Shown: one piece after another, positions 55,983 to 64,000 of the stretch
Layout: every line of letters begins with the position of its first letter
Position numbering within the stretch: the stretch's first letter is position 1
Origin: Flaviramulus basaltis
Lineage (GTDB): Bacteria > Bacteroidota > Bacteroidia > Flavobacteriales > Flavobacteriaceae
Assembly: GCF_900114265.1 (NCBI RefSeq)
Contig: NZ_FPKV01000001.1
Span: 1,116,001-1,180,000, forward strand
Reading direction: 5' to 3'
DNA length: 64,000 nucleotides
Program-made: the position numbers and the translations under genes
Notes under the pieces: generated by a model
The model's input: only the letters and a program-made list of their open reading frames with translations
The model's database searches: none
Told to the model about the DNA's origin: nothing

Positions 55983-58622
55983 ATGAAGATACGTGAAATA
56001 AATGCCATGAGAGGGCCGAATTATTGGTCTGTACGCCGACACAAATTAATAGTAATGGTTCTGGATCTTGAAGAGATGGAGCAATTGCCTTCTAATAAAA
56101 TTGATGGATTTAAGGAGCGGTTAGAAACAATGTTTCCAACCATGTATGAGCATCGTTGTTCTGTTGGTGAAGCTGGTGGATTTTTTCAGCGTGTTGAAGA
56201 AGGAACTTGGATGGGACATATTATAGAGCATATCGCTTTAGAAATTCAAACCCTTGCGGGAATGGATGTTGGTTTTGGTAGAACACGTGGTTATGGCGAA
56301 GAAGGTGTTTATAATGTGGTTTTCGCTTATATGGAAGAATCTGTTGGGCGTTACGCCGCAAAAGCATCAGTTAAAGTATGTGAAGCTTTAATTGTTGGCG
56401 AAGATTACGATTTAACAGATGATATTCAGCACATGAGAGAGCTTCGTGAGTCTGAAAGATTAGGACCAAGTACAGGCTCTATAGTTGAAGAAGCTGAAGC
56501 TAGAGGCATTCCATGGATTCGCCTCAATAAATATTCCTTGTGCCAATTGGGTTATGGTGCCAATCAAAAAAGAATTCAAGCAACCGTTACCAGCGAAACA
56601 AGTAGTATTGGTGTTGAATTGGCATGTGATAAAGAAGATACTAAATTTTTATTAGAACAAGCTCAAGTAGAAGTGCCTCGAGGTGATATAATTAGGCGAG
56701 AAAGTAGCTTAGAAGAATCTTGTAAATATGTTGGATATCCTTTAGTTATAAAACCCGTGGATGGCAATCATGGACGCGGTATTACAGTAAACATTAATAA
56801 TTATGAAGATGCTTTAGTAGGTTTTAGAAATGCAAAAGAAAGCTCACGTAGTGGTGCTATTATTGTAGAAAAATTTATTACTGGTCAAGATTATAGATTA
56901 CTTGTAATAAACAACAAATTAGTTGCAGCAGCTTTACGAACACCAGCTCACGTAATTGGTAATGGAAAATCAACAGTTCAAGAACTTGTAGATGAAGTAA
57001 ATAAAGATCCGCGTCGTGGTTACGGACACGAAAACGTACTTACTCAAATTACGGTTAACGACTTAACTAAGGCCATTATAAAAGATGCAGGTTATGCATT
57101 AGAATCTGTTATCCCTGAAGGAGAAATGTTGATTTTAAAAGATACAGCAAACTTAAGTACAGGAGGAACTGCGGAAGATGTTACAGATATTTTGCATCCA
57201 GCTAACGTAAGTATGGCGGAGCGGATTTCAAAAATTATAGATTTAGATATTTGTGGTATTGATGTGATGACTACAGATATTACAAAACCTTTATCTGAAA
57301 CAGGAGGTGCTGTTTTAGAAGTAAATGCTGGCCCAGGATTTAGAATGCACTTAGCACCAACAAAAGGTTTGCCGCGTAACGTTGCAGGTCATGTAATTGA
57401 TAAGTTATTCCCACAGGGAAATACAGGGCGCATTCCAATAGTTGCAATTTCTGGTACTAACGGAAAAACAACGACTACGCGTTTAATTGCACATATAGCA
57501 AAAATGAATGGCTATCGTGTTGGTTATACAACTAGTGATGGGGTTTATATACAAAACAGATTATTAATGTCTGGAGATTGTACAGGTCCTGCAAGTGCGG
57601 AATTTGTATTGAAAGATCCAACCGTAAATTTCGCCGTTTTAGAAAGTGCTCGAGGCGGTTTATTACGTGCGGGACTTGGGTTTAAAAAGTGTGATATTGG
57701 TATTGTAACCAATGTAGCAGAAGACCACTTAGGGCTTAAAGGCATACATACAATAGAACAATTGGCTAAAGTAAAAGGGGTTATTCCAGAAACGGTATTA
57801 CCAAATGGATATGCTATTTTAAATGCTGATGACGACTTGGTTTACGATATGAGAAGAACCGTAAATTGTAATGTTGCCTTGTTTTCAATGGATGAAAACA
57901 ATCCGCGCATTAAAGCGATGCAACGACTAAATGGGATTACAGCCATTTATGAAAATGGTTACGTAACTATTTGCCGTGGAGAATGGAAAATGCGTATTAT
58001 GAAAGCTGAGGATATTCCACTAACCTATGGTGGAAAAGCAACGTTTATGATTCAAAATGTACTGCCGGCAATTCTAGCTGCTAATATTCAAGGTATTAGT
58101 ATTGAAGATATGAAGGCAGGTTTAGAAACATTTATTCCATCCGCAGCACAAACACCAGGTCGATTAAATCTCTTCGAATTTAAAAACTTTACTATTTTGT
58201 TAGATTATGCACATAATCCTGCAGGTATGCTTGCCTTAAAGAAATTTACTGATGCGCTAGATGCTACTGTTAAAGTGGGTATTATAGCAGGTGTAGGTGA
58301 CAGGCGTGAGGAGGATACTAACCAAATAGGTAGTATAGCAGCAGAAATGTTTGATGAAATAATTATACGCCAAGATAAGCGCTTACGCGGAAGAACGGAG
58401 CAAGAACTTATTAAGATGCTAGATGATGGCATTAAAATGGTAAACCCAAATAAGAAAACAACTATTATTCCTTCAGAAAAAGAAGCGATTACTTATGCCG
58501 TTAAAAATGCAGTGAAAGGATCCCTTATTATTTTATGTAGTGATGTAATTCCTGATGCATTGGAGTTAGTTCAACAATTTAAGGAATTAGAAGCTAAAGG
58601 TGAACTGGTTTTTAATGATTAA
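55983..58622 (+). CDS. cphA: Cyanophycin synthetase
   Basis: 879 aa, full length. An N-terminal domain, then an ATP-grasp domain (about 220-480; GYPLVIKPVDGNHGRGI, EVNAGPGFRMH) that adds Asp to the backbone, then a Mur-ligase-like domain (about 490-870; ISGTNGKTTTTRLI, LDYAHNPAGM) that adds Arg. Polymerises Asp and Arg into cyanophycin, a nitrogen store. Divergent from cphB. No exact -7 element is visible just upstream. Confidence 0.95.
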   Translation: MKIREINAMRGPNYWSVRRHKLIVMVLDLEEMEQLPSNKIDGFKERLETMFPTMYEHRCSVGEAGGFFQRVEEGTWMGHIIEHIALEIQTLAGMDVGFGRTRGYGEEGVYNVVFAYMEESVGRYAAKASVKVCEALIVGEDYDLTDDIQHMRELRESERLGPSTGSIVEEAEARGIPWIRLNKYSLCQLGYGANQKRIQATVTSETSSIGVELACDKEDTKFLLEQAQVEVPRGDIIRRESSLEESCKYVGYPLVIKPVDGNHGRGITVNINNYEDALVGFRNAKESSRSGAIIVEKFITGQDYRLLVINNKLVAAALRTPAHVIGNGKSTVQELVDEVNKDPRRGYGHENVLTQITVNDLTKAIIKDAGYALESVIPEGEMLILKDTANLSTGGTAEDVTDILHPANVSMAERISKIIDLDICGIDVMTTDITKPLSETGGAVLEVNAGPGFRMHLAPTKGLPRNVAGHVIDKLFPQGNTGRIPIVAISGTNGKTTTTRLIAHIAKMNGYRVGYTTSDGVYIQNRLLMSGDCTGPASAEFVLKDPTVNFAVLESARGGLLRAGLGFKKCDIGIVTNVAEDHLGLKGIHTIEQLAKVKGVIPETVLPNGYAILNADDDLVYDMRRTVNCNVALFSMDENNPRIKAMQRLNGITAIYENGYVTICRGEWKMRIMKAEDIPLTYGGKATFMIQNVLPAILAANIQGISIEDMKAGLETFIPSAAQTPGRLNLFEFKNFTILLDYAHNPAGMLALKKFTDALDATVKVGIIAGVGDRREEDTNQIGSIAAEMFDEIIIRQDKRLRGRTEQELIKMLDDGIKMVNPNKKTTIIPSEKEAITYAVKNAVKGSLIILCSDVIPDALELVQQFKELEAKGELVFND

Positions 58623-58702
58623 TTGATTCTGGATTTTTACTTTAACAATTCCATAAGAAAAAGGGTGAGCTTATTTGTTAACTTTACCAATAAAAAAGAA
58701 AT

Positions 58703-59932
58703 ATGCTACGTTGGATTATATTCATCATAATTTATATTGTAATTACTATTTATGGTTTTCAAGCTATAAGAACAGTAACCAAAAGCACATGGATTCATTA
58801 TCTGTTTCTTGCGATTGCGCTTATAGTTGTTGGTAATTTTTTATTTCAATTTTTATCTTCTTCAGAAGGGCGTGTTTTAAACCCTGTAAAAAGTTATGCT
58901 TTTGGGTTTTTATTAGCCTTTATATCTTTCAATTTAGTAATTATACCAATTTTGCTGGGAGAAGATATTATTCGATTTATTTTAGGTTTGTATGATCGAT
59001 TAGTAACTACCAAGGATGTTTTCTATTTGCCATCAAGAAGAAAGTTTATTAGTCAAGTAGCAGTAGGTTTAGCAGCAATTCCTTTTGCATCACTTTTATA
59101 TGGCATGTATAGAGGTAAGTATCGTTTTAGAGTTTTAAACTACACCTTGCATTTTGAAGATTTGCCTGAAGCTTTTGATGGTTATAAAATTACTCAAATA
59201 AGTGACATACACTCTGGAAGTTTTGATAATAAAGAGAAAATTGAGTATGGCGTTAACCTTATAAATGAGCAAAAATCTGATGTTATTTTGTTTACTGGAG
59301 ATTTGGTAAATAACAAAAGCTCAGAAATGTTACCATGGAAAGATTTATTTGGAACGTTAAAAGCGAAAGATGGTGTGTTTTCTGTACTAGGAAATCATGA
59401 TTATGGTGATTATGTAGATTGGGATTCGCCAGATGAGAAAGCACAAAACTTAGTCGATTTAGTTCAATTGCAAAGAGACATGGGCTACGATATACTTTTA
59501 AATGAAAGTAGATTTATTGAAAAAGACGGACAGCGCTTAGCTATTGTTGGCGTTGAAAATTGGGGTAAAGGCGGATTTAAAAAAGCAGGCGATTTAAAAA
59601 AAGCAGCACAAAATATAGAACCAAACGATTTTAAAATATTAATGAGTCATGATCCATCACACTGGGAAGCAGAAGTTATTGATGATGATTACCATTACCA
59701 TCTCACATTAAGCGGGCATACACATGGTATGCAGTTCGGGATAGAAATACCAGGTTGGATTAAATGGAGCCCTGTAAAATGGCGCTATAAATATTGGGCA
59801 GGTATCTATAAAGAAATGGGACAATACATTAATGTAAACAGAGGATTTGGGTATTTAGGTTATCCTGGACGTGTTGGGATTTGGCCCGAAATTACAGTTA
59901 TAGAGCTTAAAAAAGGAACAAGTACAACTTAG
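58703..59932 (+). CDS. Membrane-bound metallophosphoesterase
   Basis: 409 aa. Three to four N-terminal helices, then SRRKFISQVAVGLAAIPFAS, a twin-arginine-like stretch in the middle of the protein, then a calcineurin-like phosphoesterase domain (about 150-405): SDIHSG, FTGDLVN, GNHDYG, MSHDPSHW, SGHTHGMQ. All metal ligands are present. Similar to the YkuE/UDP-diacylglucosamine-hydrolase branch; the substrate is undetermined. Confidence 0.85.
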   Translation: MLRWIIFIIIYIVITIYGFQAIRTVTKSTWIHYLFLAIALIVVGNFLFQFLSSSEGRVLNPVKSYAFGFLLAFISFNLVIIPILLGEDIIRFILGLYDRLVTTKDVFYLPSRRKFISQVAVGLAAIPFASLLYGMYRGKYRFRVLNYTLHFEDLPEAFDGYKITQISDIHSGSFDNKEKIEYGVNLINEQKSDVILFTGDLVNNKSSEMLPWKDLFGTLKAKDGVFSVLGNHDYGDYVDWDSPDEKAQNLVDLVQLQRDMGYDILLNESRFIEKDGQRLAIVGVENWGKGGFKKAGDLKKAAQNIEPNDFKILMSHDPSHWEAEVIDDDYHYHLTLSGHTHGMQFGIEIPGWIKWSPVKWRYKYWAGIYKEMGQYINVNRGFGYLGYPGRVGIWPEITVIELKKGTSTT

Positions 59933-60035
59933 TTACATGGAAATGTTATATTTACTAGGTTAAAGGTTTATTGAAAAAGAAGCCATAGTAAACCCACATA
60001 AAACCTATATTATACAATTATATAGAAAAATTACG

Positions 60036-60043
60036 TAGGTTTG
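60036..60043 (+). promoter_or_regulatory. -7 promoter element of the thioredoxin-like gene (TAGGTTTG)
   Basis: Exact TAnnTTTG match, 31 nt before the ATG at 60075. Confidence 0.5.
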
Positions 60044-60074
60044 TAATAAGATGTTTGAACTAAAGCATTAAGAT

Positions 60075-60371
60075 ATGTCAAAATTTGGGGAACTTATAGA
60101 TGTAGAAATTCCTGTTTTGTTAGATTTTTATACAGAGTGGAATGACCAATCAGAAACAATGCATCTTACATTAAGAGATGTTGCTGCAGCTCTAGGTGAT
60201 AAGGCTAAAGTTATTAAAATTGATGTTGAAAAAAATGAAGAGTTAGCAGAAGCATTGCGTGTTAAAACCTTACCAACGCTAATTATTTATAAAGATGGCG
60301 AAATGAAATGGCGCCAAAGCGGAGAGCAAGATGCTAATACACTTATTGGTATTATTCAGCAATACGTTTAA
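60075..60371 (+). CDS. Thioredoxin-like protein without the CxxC motif
   Basis: 98 aa, thioredoxin fold: VLLDFYTEWNDQSETM where WCxxC is expected, then VIKIDVEKNEELAEALRVKT and the cis-Pro in TLPTLIIYKDGE. Both active-site Cys are gone, so it cannot be a disulfide reductase. A chaperone-like or scaffold role is possible. Stop overlaps the convergent deacetylase gene by 4 bp. Confidence 0.85.
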   Translation: MSKFGELIDVEIPVLLDFYTEWNDQSETMHLTLRDVAAALGDKAKVIKIDVEKNEELAEALRVKTLPTLIIYKDGEMKWRQSGEQDANTLIGIIQQYV

Positions 60372-61015
60372 AATTTTAAAGATTCAAATCTAAAGCCCTT
60401 TTTACTAAAATATTCTAAAACTTTAGGTAATGCGTATTGCATGTTTTTTGATGCTTTTAAACTATCGTGAAACACAATAATACTTCCGTTTTTAGCTTTT
60501 GAAACCACATTATTTAAACAGGTTTCTTGGGTTATGCTTTTTTCCCAATCAAAAGACAACACATCCCACATAATAATTTTATAGCCTAACGCCATAAGGT
60601 TTTTACCTTGTTTAGGTGTTATTCTGCCATAAGGAGGTCTAAAAAGATTAGTTTTGGATGCTGTTTTATTTTGAGAAAGAATAACTTTTTCGGCTTTATC
60701 AACGTCTTTTAAATACTCTTTTGCTTTAGTTTTCCATCCTTTTATATGGTTTTGAGTATGGTTCCCAATAGTATGACCGCTATTTAATAAGTTTTGAAAA
60801 ATTTCAGGATGTTTTTCAATGTTATTTCCAATACAAAAAAAAGTGGCTTTTGCATGGTATGGCTTTAAAATAGCTAATATCCAATTGGTGATTTCAGGAG
60901 TTGGACCATCATCAAACGTTAAGTAAATAACCTTTTCAGTTGTATGTATATCCCAAATATAATTTGGAAACAATTTTTTTGCAACCAAAGGTGTTTTTAT
61001 GGGTGTTAAGGTCAT
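60368..61015 (-). CDS. Polysaccharide deacetylase family protein
   Basis: 215 aa, NodB homology domain. Motifs: LTFDDGPTPE (catalytic Asp and metal Asp), GNHTQNHIKGW (metal His pair), FRPPYGR, and FHDSLKAS. No signal peptide is visible. Removes acetyl (or formyl) groups from glycans; substrate unknown. 13 bp after the DUF2723 gene, so probably one transcript. Confidence 0.88.
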   Translation of the reverse strand: MTLTPIKTPLVAKKLFPNYIWDIHTTEKVIYLTFDDGPTPEITNWILAILKPYHAKATFFCIGNNIEKHPEIFQNLLNSGHTIGNHTQNHIKGWKTKAKEYLKDVDKAEKVILSQNKTASKTNLFRPPYGRITPKQGKNLMALGYKIIMWDVLSFDWEKSITQETCLNNVVSKAKNGSIIVFHDSLKASKNMQYALPKVLEYFSKKGFRFESLKF

Positions 61016-61028
61016 GCCTTATGACAAA

Positions 61029-64000
61029 TTAGTTTGTTGTATCAATTTGTAAACTACTACTATCTAAAGGAATGTCTATATCTGTTTTTATGTCTTCTTC
61101 TTTTGGTTCGTCATCGCCATAAAAGTGTTTAAAGGCTTTTAGATAATTATTGAATACATCTCCTTCTTTTTCGGCAAAATCAATGTCATGTTTAACTAAC
61201 ACATCAACCAGCCCTTTATAACGTTGAATATCGGTATAAATTTCTTCAAATAAACGCTCTTGATTATCAACGGTTAAGCTGCTGTAATAAGATAGGTTTT
61301 CTTGATATTTTTTAGCCACATCTTTAAATAAGCGTTGTGCTTTTTCTTTGTTTCCAATTTGATAATATGCTTCAATATACGGTTCTAACAAAGTGTAATA
61401 TCCAAAGTATTCCACAGGCATATTATTCATAGCGATATCTGCTATTTCTTCAGCCTTATCTAGCTTATCTTCATTAATTAATTGCTCAATTAAACGTGCT
61501 AAATTGCCTCTGTAAGTAATAGAGTTTTTACGTGTTTCTGTATCATGATAAATGTCTGGGCTTCCGCTGTTGCCCCAATCCCATTTTTTAACTTTTTCGT
61601 ACATTAAATCACTATCAACACGCCCCATATCAAAAGGATTTGCTCTATCTACAGGTGTTTTTATAGGAACTAATTTGTAGCACATACCATCAAGCTGTAA
61701 ATAGTCTTTCATCCAGATATAGTCATCGTCTCCAAAACTACCGCCAGTAAAATAAATAGGACGTTTCCAATCATTATTAGCTACAATATCGAGCATTAGC
61801 AATCTGTTTTTATAAAGTGCTCCTCCTTCTACGTTAATGTCTATATAAGGCACTATTTTGTCTGCGTCTTTAGGTTTTACTATGCCAGACTTTATAGCAT
61901 TATCTTTATTTACAGGAATTCGTAAATGCGGAGTTGGCATATAGGTAGCATTTAAATCTTGAGAGCGAACTTGAGATAAATCTACTTCTTGTTGTTGCAG
62001 CACATATTTATATTTTGTTCTTGGGTTTGTGCTTCCAACAAAATCTAAAAATTGCTTAATGTTTAAAGTATCATTTATTACTTGTTGGATTACAATATAA
62101 TCGTTAGTACCATATTTGTATAAATCGTGTGTTAATTGCGATGGTACAGGATCACTTTCATAAGCTTTACGCTTCATTTGGTCTATATACCAATCGGTTT
62201 GAAATAAACTGGTGTTTACAACTCGAACATCGGTCCTGTAACCTTCAATTTCTTGTGCATACCAAAGGGCGAAGGTGTCATTATCTCCAATAGTAAATAA
62301 TATGGCATTTTCTGCACAAGAATCTAAATACATTCTTGCCATGGCTTTGGCAGTATATTTATCAGATCTATCATGGTCATCCCAATTATTTGCAGCCATA
62401 ATAGTTGGCACTAAAAGCAAGCAAGCTATAGATATTATAGGTGCTGCTAATTTTTTGGGTACATATTTTTTAAGAACATCATAAATCGCATAAACTCCAA
62501 AACCTATCCAAAGTGCAAACACGTAAAAAGAGCCAACTAGCGAGTAATCTCGTTCTCGAGGTTCAAACGGGCGAACATTGGTATATACTTGTATGGCAAT
62601 TCCTGTAAAAAGGAAAAATACTAGCATGACCCAAAATAGTTTTTTGTCTTTATTAAATAAGAAGAAAAAACCAATAAGCCCTAAAATGAGCGGAAACAAG
62701 TAGTAGGTATTTCTTGCTTTGTTATTTTTAACATCGCTTGGTAAACTATCTTGAGAGTAACCTAAATGTAATTTGTCTAAAGGTTTTATACCGGTTATCC
62801 AATTGCCATGATTATCGTATCTACCTTGAATATCATCTTGCCTTCCAGCAAAATTCCACATAAAGTAACGCCAATACATATAGCCTAATTGATATTCAAA
62901 CATGTAAGCTATGTTGCTAGCTAATGATGGTTTTTCAATATCGATATAACTTTTAAAACGTTTTAAAAAGTTGTTATAGTCTTCATAATCTATATTGCCT
63001 TGAGCAACATCATTTTTGAATTTTGAAACAGCTGTACGCAATTCGTTTTCCATTTGGTATTCTGGCTTTAGCTTAAAATCTAAAAATCCAGAAAACATCA
63101 TATAGTTTTCGGCATGTTCTGCGCTCCACATTCGTGGTAAAATAGAGGCGTGTTTTGAATTGTAATTTTGCTTTGCGTTTTTAAAATCGTTTACAACTAC
63201 GTATTCACCTTTTTTGTAATCTTTTTCATATTTAGGCTTATCATCTATATAAGGATTATTGTCATCTAAGTAAGCATATTGATCTGTAAACTGAGGTCCA
63301 TAAAACAAGTGTGTTTCTGGGTATTGCTCTAAGTTATAATAAGCTAATAATTCTCTAGCACTAGATGGTTTGTTTTCATTAATAACCACATTGGCATTGG
63401 CACGAATAGGCAACATTAACCAAGTTGAAAAACCAATAATAACAAAGGTTAAACAAAGAATACCGGTATTTAAATGTACAAACTCTTTTTTTCTAGTGTA
63501 TTTTAAAGCATAATGAATAATAGCAACTAAGAAAATACCTGCGATAACAGAACCTGAGTTAAAAGGAAGCCCAATAGTATTCACAAAAAAGATTTCGAAA
63601 ACACTAAATATTTTAAGAATATTAGGTGCTAAAAGCTTAAATATAAAAAGTAAAACAGCTACCGAAACTACATTAGCAATAATAAAGTTTTTAATAGTAA
63701 TGGTTTTGTAATTTTTAAAATAGTAAATAAGTCCAATTGCGGGAATAGTTAATAAACCCATAAAGTGAACTCCAAAAGATAAACCAATAACAAAAGCAAT
63801 TAAAATAAGCCAACGATTACCTCGAGGTTCATTCATGTCTTGCTCCCAACGTAAACCAAGCCAAAATAAAATAGACATAATTAAAGTTGCCATGGCGTAA
63901 ACTTCAGTCTCAACAGCATTAAACCAAAAAGAATCTGTAAACGCAAAAGCTAAACTGCCTACTAAACCACTGCCTAAAATAGCCATTGCCTTGCTTTTGG
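61029..64000 (-). CDS. DUF2723-family multi-helix membrane protein, N-terminus outside window
   Basis: At least 990 codons; the frame is open at the right edge, so the first ATG inside the window (63986) is not the start. Many helices in the first half (SGLVGSLAFAFTDSFWFNAV with EVYAMATL, typical of DUF2723, related to protein O-mannosyltransferase-like enzymes), then a soluble part with a dense periplasmic/TPR-like end (DKAEEIADIAMNNMP, KEKAQRLFKDVAKKYQ). Likely involved in transfer of sugar to protein or lipid; this is family-based. Confidence 0.85.
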   Translation of the reverse strand, partial: KSKAMAILGSGLVGSLAFAFTDSFWFNAVETEVYAMATLIMSILFWLGLRWEQDMNEPRGNRWLILIAFVIGLSFGVHFMGLLTIPAIGLIYYFKNYKTITIKNFIIANVVSVAVLLFIFKLLAPNILKIFSVFEIFFVNTIGLPFNSGSVIAGIFLVAIIHYALKYTRKKEFVHLNTGILCLTFVIIGFSTWLMLPIRANANVVINENKPSSARELLAYYNLEQYPETHLFYGPQFTDQYAYLDDNNPYIDDKPKYEKDYKKGEYVVVNDFKNAKQNYNSKHASILPRMWSAEHAENYMMFSGFLDFKLKPEYQMENELRTAVSKFKNDVAQGNIDYEDYNNFLKRFKSYIDIEKPSLASNIAYMFEYQLGYMYWRYFMWNFAGRQDDIQGRYDNHGNWITGIKPLDKLHLGYSQDSLPSDVKNNKARNTYYLFPLILGLIGFFFLFNKDKKLFWVMLVFFLFTGIAIQVYTNVRPFEPRERDYSLVGSFYVFALWIGFGVYAIYDVLKKYVPKKLAAPIISIACLLLVPTIMAANNWDDHDRSDKYTAKAMARMYLDSCAENAILFTIGDNDTFALWYAQEIEGYRTDVRVVNTSLFQTDWYIDQMKRKAYESDPVPSQLTHDLYKYGTNDYIVIQQVINDTLNIKQFLDFVGSTNPRTKYKYVLQQQEVDLSQVRSQDLNATYMPTPHLRIPVNKDNAIKSGIVKPKDADKIVPYIDINVEGGALYKNRLLMLDIVANNDWKRPIYFTGGSFGDDDYIWMKDYLQLDGMCYKLVPIKTPVDRANPFDMGRVDSDLMYEKVKKWDWGNSGSPDIYHDTETRKNSITYRGNLARLIEQLINEDKLDKAEEIADIAMNNMPVEYFGYYTLLEPYIEAYYQIGNKEKAQRLFKDVAKKYQENLSYYSSLTVDNQERLFEEIYTDIQRYKGLVDVLVKHDIDFAEKEGDVFNNYLKAFKHFYGDDEPKEEDIKTDIDIPLDSSSLQIDTTN

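Overview
This AT-rich window comes from a member of the Bacteroidota, most likely the family Flavobacteriaceae. Three things point there. Many genes are preceded by the Bacteroidota -7 promoter element TAnnTTTG, and a few also have a TTG/TTTG about 19-20 bp upstream. The gene order (exbB - small membrane protein - exbD - exbD - beta-barrel - rpoN - asnS, and rplM-rpsI-rpsB-tsf-pyrH-frr) fits the group. So do the protein families: TonB-like proteins with a Cys-rich N-terminus, DUF5686, DUF2723 and short Dxs. Nearly all of the sequence is coding. I see no prophage, insertion sequence, CRISPR array or rRNA.

Layout. 1-9.3 kb: 3' end of dgt, dxs, a TonB-like protein, tadA, two tandem ClC chloride-channel paralogues and a pair of envelope proteins. 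9.3-18.6 kb: aspS, a decayed TonB-dependent receptor fragment, then a tetR-tolC-adaptor-RND efflux operon with a clear operator/promoter. 18.6-27.9 kb: an ECF sigma factor pair, a polyprenyl synthetase operon, a pentapeptide protein, sucA-sucB, then an orphan NarL-type response regulator followed by a duplicated dyad/hairpin array and a 33-codon membrane peptide. 28-40.5 kb: tatD-ansA, tRNA-Ser(GGA), an ExbB/ExbD operon, rpoN, asnS, an MMPL-type transporter and a DUF5686 barrel. 40.5-45 kb: translation genes (frr, pyrH, tsf, rpsB, rpsI, rplM). 45-54 kb: a CE15-like esterase, a YgiQ-type radical SAM protein, a methyltransferase, a small accessory cassette (XRE regulator, EIK-motif nuclease-like protein, divergent zinc-ribbon protein) and polA. 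54-58.6 kb: a cyanophycin cassette (isoaspartyl peptidase, cyanophycinase, cyanophycin synthetase). 58.7-64 kb: metallophosphoesterase, thioredoxin-like protein lacking CxxC, polysaccharide deacetylase and a DUF2723 membrane protein that runs off the right edge.

How genes work together. sucA/sucB supply two subunits of 2-oxoglutarate dehydrogenase. The efflux operon encodes a whole tripartite pump plus its likely repressor. ExbB and two ExbD proteins can energise TonB-type transducers, and a TonB-like protein is encoded elsewhere in the window. CphA, CphB and the isoaspartyl peptidase would make and recycle an Asp/Arg nitrogen reserve.

The least explained parts, and the best candidates for something undescribed, are: (i) the response regulator locus at 26.38-27.4 kb, with two tandem units of a 7-2-7 dyad, a fixed 26-bp spacer, a conserved 16-mer and a terminator-like hairpin; (ii) the 49.8-51.0 kb cassette built around a 36-bp dyad; (iii) a dispersed element whose two copies both sit between convergent genes; (iv) a ClC paralogue whose gating glutamate is glutamine. 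All calls come from reading the sequence; no database search was run.
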